Below, piece by piece: positions 34,022-42,267 of a DNA stretch of 64,000 bases (the stretch's first letter is position 1; each line of letters begins with the position of its first letter). A program made the position numbers and the translations under genes. The notes below the pieces were generated by a model. That model did not search any database, was not told where the DNA came from, and saw nothing but the letters and a program-made list of their open reading frames with translations. Origin of the DNA: JBBROS01 sp965260995 (GTDB lineage: Bacteria; Pseudomonadota; Alphaproteobacteria; Acetobacterales; Acetobacteraceae); assembly GCA_965260995.1 (NCBI GenBank), contig CBDHCD010000003.1, forward strand, positions 1,550,001-1,614,000, read 5' to 3'.

Positions 34022-36373
34022 GTGACGGCGAAAACCCTGCTGGTCGCGGCGGGCGCGGCGGCGGGGCGGGCGCGGCAGTTGCAGGCCGCGCTGGACGCCG
34101 TGGTGGTGGACGCCGCGCCGGACGACGAGGACGCCACGGTGGTTTGGGCCGCGCCCTGGCTGCGGAGGACGCCGCTGCCGGTGGCCGGCCGGGGCGTGCA
34201 GGTGCTGGACCTGCACGGGGCCGTGGCGGCCTGTCCGGGCTGGGGGGCGGCGCAGATGGGATGGTGCGCCGAGGTGGCGCGGCTGTGCCGGGGCGCGTCG
34301 CTGCTGCTGGCGGGCAGCGAGGCGGAACTCGGCTTCTGGTCGGCGCTGTTGGCCGAGGCGGACGTGCCGGCGCCGCTCGCCGTCGTGCCGTACGCGGCCT
34401 CGAAGCTGGAACGGGACGCTGCCGCGGGGCTCAGGATCACGGGCGCCGTCGCCGACCCGGCGTTGCGGCCTATGCTGGACGCGGCCCTCGCCTGGGCGCG
34501 GGAGGCCGGCGTCCCCGCGAGCGCGGCGGCGAGCACGCGGGCGGGCGACCGGCTGGCGGCGGCGGCGGTGCTGCCGGCGGCGCGCAAGAGCGATGCCGGC
34601 CGGGGCGACGCCTCGATGCTGCTGGACCTGCGGCGGGACACCCCGGCGGAACGGGCGGCGACCCCGGTGGCGGTGATCGACGCCTTGGCGGCAGGCATCC
34701 CGGTTCTGTCGACGGTGAACGGGCCGCTGAGCCAGGCGATCGCGGCCGCCGGGGCCGGGCGGCTGCTGACGGGATCGTTCGAGCCGCTGACGGACGCGGG
34801 CGCTGCGGCCAAGGCGGCGGCGTTCGCCCGGGCGCGGTTCGACCCGGCGGCGGCGGCGGCGGCGCTGTCGGCGGCGCTGAGCCGGGCCGGGGCGACGCGG
34901 GGCACCGCGCGGGCGGCGTGGGGAGGGGGCCGCCGCCCGCCGACGCCGCTCGGGCCGTCCCCGGGGCCGTCCTCGGGGCTGTCCTCGGGGCCGCCCGCAG
35001 GACGACGGGGCCACGTGCTGGTGCTGTCGGAGGAGTCGCCCAACCTCGGTTCGGTGCGGGTGCAGCTGCCGTTCGGCGCGCTGCACCGGCGGGGGGCGAT
35101 CGGCGGCTACGCTGTGCTGCGCGGCGGCGAGATCGCGTTCGACACCCGGCCGGGCGGGGCGGCGGCGTTCGACGCCATCTGGGTGCACCGCAGCATGGAC
35201 CCCGGCCATCGGCTGCTGCTGGAACTGCTGCGCCGCCCCTACGCCTACGACGTGGACGACAACCTGCTGGCCGCGCCCAGCTACCGCGACGCGTTCCACC
35301 GCAGCGCCCGGGACACGGCGCAGGATCTGCTGCAAGGGGCGGTGGTGGTGTCGTGCGCGACGCCGCGGCTCGCCGGGCTGCTGTCGGCCCGGGCGCGGGT
35401 GCGGCTCGCGGATCGGCTGGTGGTCACGCCCAACCTGGGGCAGGAGCAGCTGCCGGCGCGGGAGCCGGGCGTGCCCAGGGCCGTCGTGTGGGCGAGCAGC
35501 GACCGCCCGGCGCTGACCGGGGCGCGGGCCGCGGTGGTGCGGGCGGTGCGCGACCACTGTCTCGCGCACCGGACGCGGCTCGTGTGCATCGGCGCGCCGC
35601 CGCCCGACGAGCTGGCCGGCTCGGGCGTGGAGGTGGACGCGCTGGGGCTGTTGCCGCACGCCGCCTACCGCGAGCACCTGCGCGGGCTGTCGCCGGCGAT
35701 CCTGGTGTGCCCGCTGCAGACCGGGGCGGACGCGGACACGCAGGACTTCATCGACGGCAAGAGCGACATCAAGGCGATCGAGGCGCTGTCCTACGGCCTG
35801 GTGGGCGTGTTCAGCCGGGCCGCGCCCTACCTCGACAGCGACCTGCCGGGCGCGATCCTGTGCGACAACACGTACGAGGACTGGTTGGCTGGGCTGGAAG
35901 CGGCGCGGGCGGCGTGCCTCGCGCCGGGGCCGGCGGCGCGCTGGCCGGAGGCGCGGGACAGCGCCGGGTTCGGCCTGGCGCCGTGGGCGGCGGCGCTGGC
36001 GCGCGCCCGGCTCGCGGCCCCGCTGACGCTGGCGGACCTGCGGGCGGCGCTCGACCGGGTGGCGGCCGAGGAGGCGCGGCACCTGGCGCGCGACGAGTTC
36101 GATGAGGCGTACTACCTGTCGAACTACGACGACATCCGCCAGGCGGTGGCGGACGGGGTGGTCGGGTCCGGCTACGACCATTACGCCCAGTCTGGCCGAG
36201 GCGAGGGGCGTCATGCCCGAAGGCTGCGCACGCCCGAGGCGCTCGGCGAGGCGTGGTGGAACGGGCTGCTGCACGAGATCGGCCGCATGGAAGCGGGGGC
36301 GGCGCTGCGGACGGAGCGGATCGCGGCGCTCGAACGCCGGATCGCGATGCGGCGGCTGCTGGCCGGCCCGTGA
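34022..36373 (+). CDS. large two-part glycosyltransferase-like protein with C-terminal Y/D-HY-EGR motif
   Basis: 783 residues from GTG 34022. The first half has a Rossmann-like body with a degenerate donor-site segment (AVIDALAAGIPVLSTVNGPLSQAIAAAGAGRLL). A Pro/Gly/Ser linker made of four 12-bp repeats (34952-34999) joins a second half (VLVLSEESPNLGSVRVQLPFGAL; DIKAIEALSYGLVGVFSRAAPYLDSDLPG), another GT-B-like donor site. The end carries FDEAYYLSNYDDIRQAV and GYDHYAQSGRGEGRHA, a motif seen repeatedly in surface and glycan-associated proteins. It probably builds or decorates a surface glycan; catalytic residues cannot be assigned. Confidence 0.75.
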   Translation: MTAKTLLVAAGAAAGRARQLQAALDAVVVDAAPDDEDATVVWAAPWLRRTPLPVAGRGVQVLDLHGAVAACPGWGAAQMGWCAEVARLCRGASLLLAGSEAELGFWSALLAEADVPAPLAVVPYAASKLERDAAAGLRITGAVADPALRPMLDAALAWAREAGVPASAAASTRAGDRLAAAAVLPAARKSDAGRGDASMLLDLRRDTPAERAATPVAVIDALAAGIPVLSTVNGPLSQAIAAAGAGRLLTGSFEPLTDAGAAAKAAAFARARFDPAAAAAALSAALSRAGATRGTARAAWGGGRRPPTPLGPSPGPSSGLSSGPPAGRRGHVLVLSEESPNLGSVRVQLPFGALHRRGAIGGYAVLRGGEIAFDTRPGGAAAFDAIWVHRSMDPGHRLLLELLRRPYAYDVDDNLLAAPSYRDAFHRSARDTAQDLLQGAVVVSCATPRLAGLLSARARVRLADRLVVTPNLGQEQLPAREPGVPRAVVWASSDRPALTGARAAVVRAVRDHCLAHRTRLVCIGAPPPDELAGSGVEVDALGLLPHAAYREHLRGLSPAILVCPLQTGADADTQDFIDGKSDIKAIEALSYGLVGVFSRAAPYLDSDLPGAILCDNTYEDWLAGLEAARAACLAPGPAARWPEARDSAGFGLAPWAAALARARLAAPLTLADLRAALDRVAAEEARHLARDEFDEAYYLSNYDDIRQAVADGVVGSGYDHYAQSGRGEGRHARRLRTPEALGEAWWNGLLHEIGRMEAGAALRTERIAALERRIAMRRLLAGP

Positions 36374-36383
36374 AGGTCGCCGC

Positions 36384-38165
36384 TTGAGCCTGGGACACCG
36401 CATCTGGCGCCCGGCCGAGCCGGCGGCGCGGTCCTGCCCGATCTGCCGCGCGCGGGGGCCGATCCCGGCCTTGCTGGTCGACGCCGGGCACGTGCTGCAC
36501 CGCTGCCCGGCCTGCCGCACCTGCTTCTACGCCGACCGCACGATGCCGGACTACGAGCTGGAGGAGGCGGTCGGCTTCTACCAGCAGCTCTACCTGGAGC
36601 AGAACGGCAGCATCCACCATGTCACGCGGTTCCTGTTCATGGTGGACGACGACGGCATCGACAGCGTGCTGGACGTCGGCTGCGGCTTCGGGTTCGGCGT
36701 CGACATGGCCCGGCGGGCGCTCGGCTGGCGCGCGGTCGGCATCGACCCGTCGCATTACGCGCGGGAGGGCGCGGCGCTGCTCGGGGCCGACATCCGCAAG
36801 GACTACCTGACGCAGGACACCGCGCTCGGCGAGCCGTTCGGCCTGGTGGTGGCGTCCGAGGTGATCGAGCACGTGCCGGACCCGGACGGCTTCCTGCAGG
36901 TGCTGCGGCGCTGGCTGCGGCCGGGCGCCACGCTGGTGCTGACGACGCCGGACGCGGACGCGGTGACGCCGGAGGCCGGGGACGCGGAGCTGGTGTCGAT
37001 CCTGGCGGTGTCGACGCACCTGTTCCTGTTCTCGGCGCGGTCGCTGGACCTGGTGCTGCGCCGGGCCGGGTTCGGGCACGTCGAGGTGGAAAGCCGCGGC
37101 AACAGCCTGGTGGCGCTGGCCTCCGACCGGCCGATCCGCCGCCGGGCCGACGCCGAGGCGCGGCACATCCAGGCGTACCAGACCTACCTGGTGCAGTTGG
37201 TCGAGACGGTGGAGCCGGGAACGGCGCTGTGGAACGGGGCGGCGGGCCGGCTGTTCGCGCTGCAGGCGGGCGAGATGCCGCCCGACCACCTGCACGGGCT
37301 GTTCGCGCGCATCGCGGCGGCCTGGTCGGCGCGGTTCGGCATCGACCTGCCGCGGCTGCGGCTGCCGGAGGTGTCGCCGGAGCAGGCGATGGTGGACGCG
37401 GAGCGGGCGGGCGGGGGCAAGGCGTTCATGTGGCCGCTGGGCGCGCGGCAGCCGATCAACCTGGCGACGGTGCTGTTCTGCCGGGCGCTGCTGGAAGCGC
37501 GGCGGCCGGGTCGGCTGCCGGAGGAGGTGCTGCGCTGGGCGCGGCCGGCCTACGCGCACGCGGTGCACACGGCGCGGGTGCTGATGATGGGCATGATGAT
37601 CGACCTCGACCTGCGCATGACGGCGCGGCGGGCGCGGATGATGATCGTCGATTGCCTGGCGGAGCTGGCGCCGGAGCTGGAAGGCGAGCTGCTGGCCGGG
37701 GTGGCGCAGGAGTCGCCGCCGGGGCTGCGGGCGCGAATCGACGTGACGCCGGAGATGCTGGCCGCGCGGATCGCGCCCTACCTGACTCGAATGGTGCAGG
37801 CGAACCGCTTCGGCGAGGCGCTGCGGGTGGAGCCCTGGGTGCGCGACCTCGACGTGCTGGTGCGGGCGACGACCCCGGACCCGGTGGCGATGTTCTACGC
37901 GCTGTTCACGCTCGGCGTGCTGCGGCTGGTGGGGGAAGGCCGGGCGGCGGACGCGGAGGGCGTGTTCGCGCGGCTGGTGGCGGAAGCGGAGGCGCGGGCC
38001 GGGGACGCGCAGGCGGACCGCTTCCGGGCCGTGGGGGCGGAGCACGTGGCGATGGCGCGGGCGTGGGGGCAGCGGGCCACGCCGGCGGCCCCTGCCCTGC
38101 TCCCGGCGCGCGGCCAGGCCCGGCCGCGGCTACCCCGGCGCGGGCGGTCGACGGCGAACGGGTGA
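36384..38165 (+). CDS. zinc-ribbon SAM methyltransferase with helical C-terminal domain
   Basis: 593 residues from TTG 36384, 10 bp after the GT stop. The N-terminus has two CxxC pairs (SCPICRARG and RCPACRTCF), then motif I VLDVGCGFGFGVDMARRAL, acidic D in VGIDPSHY, and VASEVIEHVPDPDGFLQVLRRWLRPGATLVLTTPDAD. This zinc-ribbon plus Methyltransf_23/12 pattern is common in glycan and O-antigen clusters. The last 250 residues are helical and Ala/Leu-rich, possibly TPR-like. It probably methylates a sugar or lipid-linked glycan made with the upstream protein; the cassette context is the only support. Confidence 0.83.
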   Translation: MSLGHRIWRPAEPAARSCPICRARGPIPALLVDAGHVLHRCPACRTCFYADRTMPDYELEEAVGFYQQLYLEQNGSIHHVTRFLFMVDDDGIDSVLDVGCGFGFGVDMARRALGWRAVGIDPSHYAREGAALLGADIRKDYLTQDTALGEPFGLVVASEVIEHVPDPDGFLQVLRRWLRPGATLVLTTPDADAVTPEAGDAELVSILAVSTHLFLFSARSLDLVLRRAGFGHVEVESRGNSLVALASDRPIRRRADAEARHIQAYQTYLVQLVETVEPGTALWNGAAGRLFALQAGEMPPDHLHGLFARIAAAWSARFGIDLPRLRLPEVSPEQAMVDAERAGGGKAFMWPLGARQPINLATVLFCRALLEARRPGRLPEEVLRWARPAYAHAVHTARVLMMGMMIDLDLRMTARRARMMIVDCLAELAPELEGELLAGVAQESPPGLRARIDVTPEMLAARIAPYLTRMVQANRFGEALRVEPWVRDLDVLVRATTPDPVAMFYALFTLGVLRLVGEGRAADAEGVFARLVAEAEARAGDAQADRFRAVGAEHVAMARAWGQRATPAAPALLPARGQARPRLPRRGRSTANG

Positions 38166-38202
38166 CCGGCACCCTGGCTGCTCCGGTCAGGACGGCCGCA
38201 GT

Positions 38203-38264
38203 CTAGAGCGGCTACTCAGTTTGGTCGGGCGCGAGGTGCGTCCGACCAAACTGAAACCGCTCTA
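38203..38264. repeat. palindromic repeat family A, copy 2
   Basis: CTAGAGCGG...CAGTTTGGTCGGGCGC, loop GAGGT, GCGTCCGACCAAACTG...CCGCTCTA. The core and the GAGGT loop are shared with copy 1; compensating G-C pairs keep the stem. It lies 37 bp past the methyltransferase stop and may also help terminate it. Confidence 0.95.
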
Positions 38265-38294
38265 AAGTCCTGAGCAACCCCGTGGAACACGGCC

Positions 38295-38864
38295 CTATGC
38301 CGCGAAGCTGCGATCCAGCTCGGTCAACACCGCCTGCTCGGCGTCGGACACTTTGCGGCCGAGCCCGAGGAAGCCGCCCGCCGCTTCCGCCACGCCGCGG
38401 GCGCGGCGCAGCACCTCTTGCTTGAGGGTTGCGCGCGCCGCCTCGTCCAGCGTCGGCGACAGCGCCGCCACGTAGTTCCGCCACGAGGCGAGCAGGGCCG
38501 GGGACGGGCGCTTGGCAAGCCAGCTTTCCAGCAACTGATGGCCGGCCTCGCCCTTCGCCAGGCCGACCTGCTCGGCGCCGGACAAGATCGCCGCCCGCTC
38601 CCGCTCGTCCACCTCGCCGTCGGCCCAGGCGACGACCACCAGCGGCGCCATCGACAGCGCGGCCAAGGTCTCGGTCGAGATGCCGAGGTCGGCCAACTGG
38701 TCCAGCACCGCCTCGTCGGTGACGCCGAGCGCCTTGGACAGGGTGTCTCGCCGGGCCTGTGTTTCGCCGGCCTCGCGCAGCCGGCGGCGGAGGACGGCGT
38801 CCTGCTCGGCGAAGAACGCGTCCTCCAGTCCCTTGCGTCGGTCGGAAAGGATGTCGTTGGCCAA
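38295..38864 (-). CDS. TerB-like domain protein, 189 residues
   Basis: Starts at TTG 38864 (AAGGAGG about 6 bp upstream) and reads MANDILSDRRKGLEDAFFAEQDAVLRRRLRE, then a TerB-type segment LAALSMAPLVVVAWADGEVDERERAAIL with the acidic VAWADGEVDE motif that binds metal in TerB. The C-terminus has KVSDAEQAVLTELDRSFA, including a lysine/aspartate loop. Cytosolic. It lies 23 bp after its paralogue (167 residues). TerB-domain proteins occur with tellurite resistance and stress-signalling systems; no other ter genes are present. Confidence 0.8.
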   Translation of the reverse strand: MANDILSDRRKGLEDAFFAEQDAVLRRRLREAGETQARRDTLSKALGVTDEAVLDQLADLGISTETLAALSMAPLVVVAWADGEVDERERAAILSGAEQVGLAKGEAGHQLLESWLAKRPSPALLASWRNYVAALSPTLDEAARATLKQEVLRRARGVAEAAGGFLGLGRKVSDAEQAVLTELDRSFAA

Positions 38865-38887
38865 TGCTGCCTCCTTGGTTGACGTGA

Positions 38888-39391
38888 TTACAGCCCGGCG
38901 GCGCGCTGCATCGCGCCGCGGCCGGGCTCGCTCGGGTGCGCCGAGCCGCCCGGCTCGGGCGCGAGGCCCAGCGTGTCGCGCACCAGGGCGATGGCCTGCA
39001 TCTCGCCGGGATGCACCCGGTCGTCGGCGCAGGTCACGGCCAGGCAGGCGTCCAGCACGACTCGCGCCAGCCCAGGGCGGGTGGCGAGCGGGGCGACGTC
39101 GCGCAACGCCTCGGCGCGGCCTTTGCCGAAATCGGCGGCGATCGCGTCGGCGTGGGCCTCGAACTGCGCCAGCACGGCCTCGGGCGGGAACAGGCAGAGC
39201 AGCGGGTCGGTGCGGGCGATGCTGATCACGCGCCGCACCTCCGCCGGGACGACGACGCCGTCGGCGTGGGCGATGATGGCGCAGGCGGCGACGGTCGCCT
39301 CCATGAGTTGCTCGCCGCGATGCTCGATCAGCGCTTCCAGCAGCTCGAGTCGCCGGTCCGCTTGGCTGCCGCGGGTGCGATGTTTGGGCAT
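38888..39391 (-). CDS. TerB-family protein, 167 residues
   Basis: MPKHRTRGSQADRRLELLEALIEHRGEQLMEATVAACAIIAHADGVVVPAEVRRVISIARTDPLL carries the TerB-like AIIAHADGVVVPAEVRR metal-site motif; a second half CLAVTCADDRVHPGEMQAIALVRDTL repeats it, so two related four-helix units are fused. It is upstream of and in operon with the TerB-like gene at 38295. Its leader region (39392-39767) is occupied by tandem arrays. Function not known beyond the family link to membrane stress and tellurite tolerance. Confidence 0.85.
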   Translation of the reverse strand: MPKHRTRGSQADRRLELLEALIEHRGEQLMEATVAACAIIAHADGVVVPAEVRRVISIARTDPLLCLFPPEAVLAQFEAHADAIAADFGKGRAEALRDVAPLATRPGLARVVLDACLAVTCADDRVHPGEMQAIALVRDTLGLAPEPGGSAHPSEPGRGAMQRAAGL

Positions 39392-39634
39392 GGCTCAGGT
39401 CCTCTCTCGGTTGCGGGACGGGCCGCGCGAGCCGGTTTCTGAACAAGAACGCGCCGAGGGGCATGCATGACTTGATCCAACGGCCCCAGTCACGGCGGCG
39501 GTCCCTGTTCGGGCAACGCGCGGTGATCCGACATCACAGGGTTGGCCGGCCAGGTGAGGCGGCGTCCCAGTCAGAGGGGCCCGGATCGTGTTGCGACCGA
39601 CGTTGGCATCGCCACCGCCCATTTCAAGCGCGTC

Positions 39635-39670
39635 GATGCCCAGGGAGATGCCCAGGGAGATGCCCAGGGA
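39635..39670. repeat. 12-bp tandem repeat, 3 copies
   Basis: GATGCCCAGGGA repeated three times in the gap between divergent genes. The rest of this gap (39392-39767) holds the 13-bp array below and no gene. Confidence 0.93.
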
Positions 39671-39677
39671 CGTGAAA

Positions 39678-39729
39678 CAGGCTGGCGAAGTGGACTGGCG
39701 AAGTGAACCGGCGAAGCGGACTGGCGAAA
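39678..39729. repeat. 13-bp tandem repeat, 4 imperfect copies
   Basis: Units of GGACTGGCGAAGT type end at 39690, 39703, 39716 and 39729. It lies 8 bp after the 12-bp array, upstream of the ABC operon start. Confidence 0.85.
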
Positions 39730-39767
39730 CGGGCGCGCGAAAAGCTTGACGCCGCGGGCCCGCGTGC

Positions 39768-40652
39768 GTGACCGAATCGGGGATGACGCCGACACCTGCC
39801 ACGCCCGGGCGCCAACCGCTCTCGCCCGGACCGCCCGCGCTGGCGCTCGACGGCCTGCGCAAGTCGTTCGGCCGGCCGGCGGTCGATGGGCTGGACCTGG
39901 AGGTGCGGCCGGGCGAGGTGTTCGCGCTGCTGGGGCCGAACGGGGCGGGCAAGACGACGACCCTGCGCATGGTCGCCGGCCTGCTGCGGCCCGATGCCGG
40001 CAGCGTCCGGGTGTTCGGGATCGACGCCTGGGCCGACCCGGTGGCGGCGAAGCGGATCGTGGCCTGGCTGCCGGACGAGCCGCTGCTGTACGACAAGCTG
40101 ACGCCGCTCGAATACCTGGAGTTCGTCGCCGGGCTGTGGGCGGTGCCGCCGCGCGAGGCGGCGGCGCGGGCGCGGGCGCTGTTGGAGGCGCTCGGGCTGT
40201 GGCCGCACGCGCGGGAGCGGTGCGAAGGGTTCTCGCGCGGGATGAAGCAGAAGACGGTGCTGGCCGGGGCGCTGCTGCACGAGCCGTCGCTGCTGATCCT
40301 GGACGAGCCGCTGACCGGCCTCGACGCGGCGGCGGCGCGGGACGTGAAGGCGATGCTGGCCGCGCGGGTGCGGGCCGGGGCGAGCATCGTGCTGACGACG
40401 CATATCCTGGACGTGGCCGAGCGGATGGCGGACCGGATCGGCATCATCGCCGGCGGGCGGCTGCTCTCGGTCGGCACGTTCGCGGAGCTGCGCGACCGGC
40501 ACGGGGGCGCGACGCTGGAGGACGTGTTCCTGCGGCTGACCGGGTCCGGCGGCGGCGTCGAGGCCGGCGCGGACCCCGGTCCCGAGGCCGGCCCTGGGAC
40601 CAGCCCTGAAACCGGCCCCGAAACCGGCCCTGGAACTGGAACGGGCGCTTGA
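39768..40652 (+). CDS. ABC transporter ATP-binding protein
   Basis: 294 residues from GTG 39768; ATG 39783 is an alternative. Walker A GPNGAGKTT, Q-loop WLPDEPLLYDK, signature FSRGMKQK (SxGMKQK, as in DrrA/NatA-type exporters), Walker B LLILDEPLTGLD, and switch H in LTTHILDVAER. After the ATPase the tail has four 12-bp repeats (40590-40637) coding for GP(G/E)T-type residues. The stop overlaps the TTG of the permease (TTGA). With it forms a DrrAB-like exporter; cargo unknown. Confidence 0.9.
   Translation: MTESGMTPTPATPGRQPLSPGPPALALDGLRKSFGRPAVDGLDLEVRPGEVFALLGPNGAGKTTTLRMVAGLLRPDAGSVRVFGIDAWADPVAAKRIVAWLPDEPLLYDKLTPLEYLEFVAGLWAVPPREAAARARALLEALGLWPHARERCEGFSRGMKQKTVLAGALLHEPSLLILDEPLTGLDAAAARDVKAMLAARVRAGASIVLTTHILDVAERMADRIGIIAGGRLLSVGTFAELRDRHGGATLEDVFLRLTGSGGGVEAGADPGPEAGPGTSPETGPETGPGTGTGA
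40590..40637. repeat. 12-bp in-frame tandem repeat at the 3' end of the ABC ATPase gene
   Basis: Units GGCCCTGGGACC, AGCCCTGAAACC, GGCCCCGAAACC, GGCCCTGGAACT, four residues each, adding a Pro/Thr/Gly-rich tail just before the stop. Confidence 0.9.
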
Positions 40653-42073
40653 CGCGGCTCGCGCCCGGCTCGGCCCCGTGGCTGCTGCGGCACGAGCTGC
40701 GGCTGGCGTGGCGGCGATGGCGGGCAGGCGGCCGCCAGGTCGCGACGACGGCCGCCGCGGTGCTGATCGCGGCGCTGGTGCAGGTGGCGTGCTTGTTTCT
40801 CGCGCGCTGGCTGATCGACGCGCGCCTGCCGGAGACGGCGTGGCTGGCCGGGGCCACGGCGGTGCTGGCGTTCGCCGGGCTGATGATGCTGGCGCAGGCG
40901 CTCAGGATCGCGATCGAGGGGCTGTATGAGCGGCACGACCTGGACTGGCTGCTGACCTCGCCCATCCCGTTGCGGCGCGTGCTGGCGGCGCGGATGGCAG
41001 CCGCGGTCGTGCGGGTCGCGGGCACGTGGCTGTTGCTCCTGGTCGGGCCGCTGGCGGTCGGGTTGGCGGTGAACGGGCGGCCCGGCGCGTTGGCAGCCTA
41101 CCCGGTGCTGCTGGCGCTGGCGCTGCTGATGACCGCGGCGGGAACCGCGTCGGCGGTCCTGCTGGTGTCGCTGCTCGGCCTGCGCCGGGCGCGGGGCGTG
41201 GTGAGCGGGTTGGTGGTCGTGACGACATCGGCCGGGTTCCTGGCCGGCCAATCGCACACGATGCTGACGCCCGCCCAACGCGAGGCGCTGCTCGGCGCGC
41301 TGCTCGTCCGGCACGGCGCCGGCGCGGCCTGGCTGCCGGCGCGGGCGATGCTGGGGGAGCCGGGTCCGCTGCTGCTCGTCGTGGCCGTCGCCGTCGCGGT
41401 GGCGGCCCTGACGGCCCGCGCGCTGGAGCGGCGGTTCGCCTCGGGCGCGGCGCACGACCCGGCGGCGCGGACGCGGCGCGCGGCGCGACACCAGGCAGCG
41501 CCGCGGTTCCGCGCGGGAGCGGGCCGGGCGTTGCTGCACAAGGAGATGCGGCTGCTGCGCCGGTCGCCGGGGCTGCTGGGCCGGACGCTGTCCCAAATGG
41601 TTTACCTGCTGCCGGCCCTCCTTCCGCTCCTGCGGGGAGCCAAGGAAACGCTGCTCGTGGCGGCGGTGGCGACGGTGTTCGTCACCGGGGAGGTCGCGCG
41701 CATCCTGATCTCGGCCACGATCTCGGGCGACGGCGCGGCCGACCTGGCGCGCAGCGCGCCGGTGCCGCCGCGGGGCGTGCGGAGGGCGAAGGTTCAGGCC
41801 ACCGGGCTTTGCTTGGCGGCCCTGCTGGCGCTGCCGCTCCTCTACGTGACGGCTGAGCGGGCACGCTTGCTGCCGACCTTGGTCTTGGGGCTAGTCGGCG
41901 TCAGCGGCTCGGCGGTGCTGCTGGCGTGGCGGCGCCCGGCGGCGTCGCGGGCGGGCGATCTCGGCGGGTCGCGGAACGGGCTGAGCGGGTCGGACTGGCT
42001 CAACCTCGCCGTCAGCGCGTCGTGGGCCGGGGTGACCTGGCTGGCGACTTGGTTGGCGTCGGCCTGGCTCTGA
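40649..42073 (+). CDS. ABC transporter permease
   Basis: 474 residues from TTG 40649 overlapping the ATPase stop. About ten hydrophobic segments with basic linkers: VATTAAAVLIAALVQVACLFLARWL, LMMLAQALRIAIEGLYERHDLDWLLTSPIPLRRVLAARM (the LxxSPIPLxxVLxAR loop typical of ABC-2 type permeases contacting the ATPase), LLLLVGPLAVGLAV, and a late LLHKEMRLLRRSP. The gene pair forms one transporter; the paired loops suggest one fused permease rather than two. Substrate unknown. It ends 90 bp before dispersed repeat B. Confidence 0.85.
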   Translation: MTRLAPGSAPWLLRHELRLAWRRWRAGGRQVATTAAAVLIAALVQVACLFLARWLIDARLPETAWLAGATAVLAFAGLMMLAQALRIAIEGLYERHDLDWLLTSPIPLRRVLAARMAAAVVRVAGTWLLLLVGPLAVGLAVNGRPGALAAYPVLLALALLMTAAGTASAVLLVSLLGLRRARGVVSGLVVVTTSAGFLAGQSHTMLTPAQREALLGALLVRHGAGAAWLPARAMLGEPGPLLLVVAVAVAVAALTARALERRFASGAAHDPAARTRRAARHQAAPRFRAGAGRALLHKEMRLLRRSPGLLGRTLSQMVYLLPALLPLLRGAKETLLVAAVATVFVTGEVARILISATISGDGAADLARSAPVPPRGVRRAKVQATGLCLAALLALPLLYVTAERARLLPTLVLGLVGVSGSAVLLAWRRPAASRAGDLGGSRNGLSGSDWLNLAVSASWAGVTWLATWLASAWL

Positions 42074-42163
42074 CGGCTGCTTGGCGTTCACGAGGCAGCC
42101 AACGCGAGCTTGCCTACGGCATCTCCGGCGCTTCTGTCCGCACCGGGGATGCCCTAAGATCAC

Positions 42164-42249
42164 AGGCCCTTCGAACTGACCGGCACGCGCGCCGGGTTGG
42201 CGGGCGGCGGCGCGCGAGCGACTTTTAGACCGGTCGCACCGTAGGGCGA
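42164..42249. repeat. dispersed repeat family B, copy 2
   Basis: AGGCCCTTCGAACTGACCGG at the left and its imperfect inverse (TCGCCCTACGGTGCGACCGG) at the right; the interior GCGCGCCGGGTTGGC matches copy 1. It lies between the ABC permease stop and the TTG start of the alkA-like gene, so it may act as terminator or leader. Confidence 0.7.
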
Positions 42250-42267
42250 TTGATGTAAGATCGCGGC

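Noticed and set aside
33533..36520. Long minus-strand frame over the glycosyltransferase gene
   Set aside because: Arg/Gln/His-rich artefact of high GC; no motifs, and it crosses several real starts and stops.
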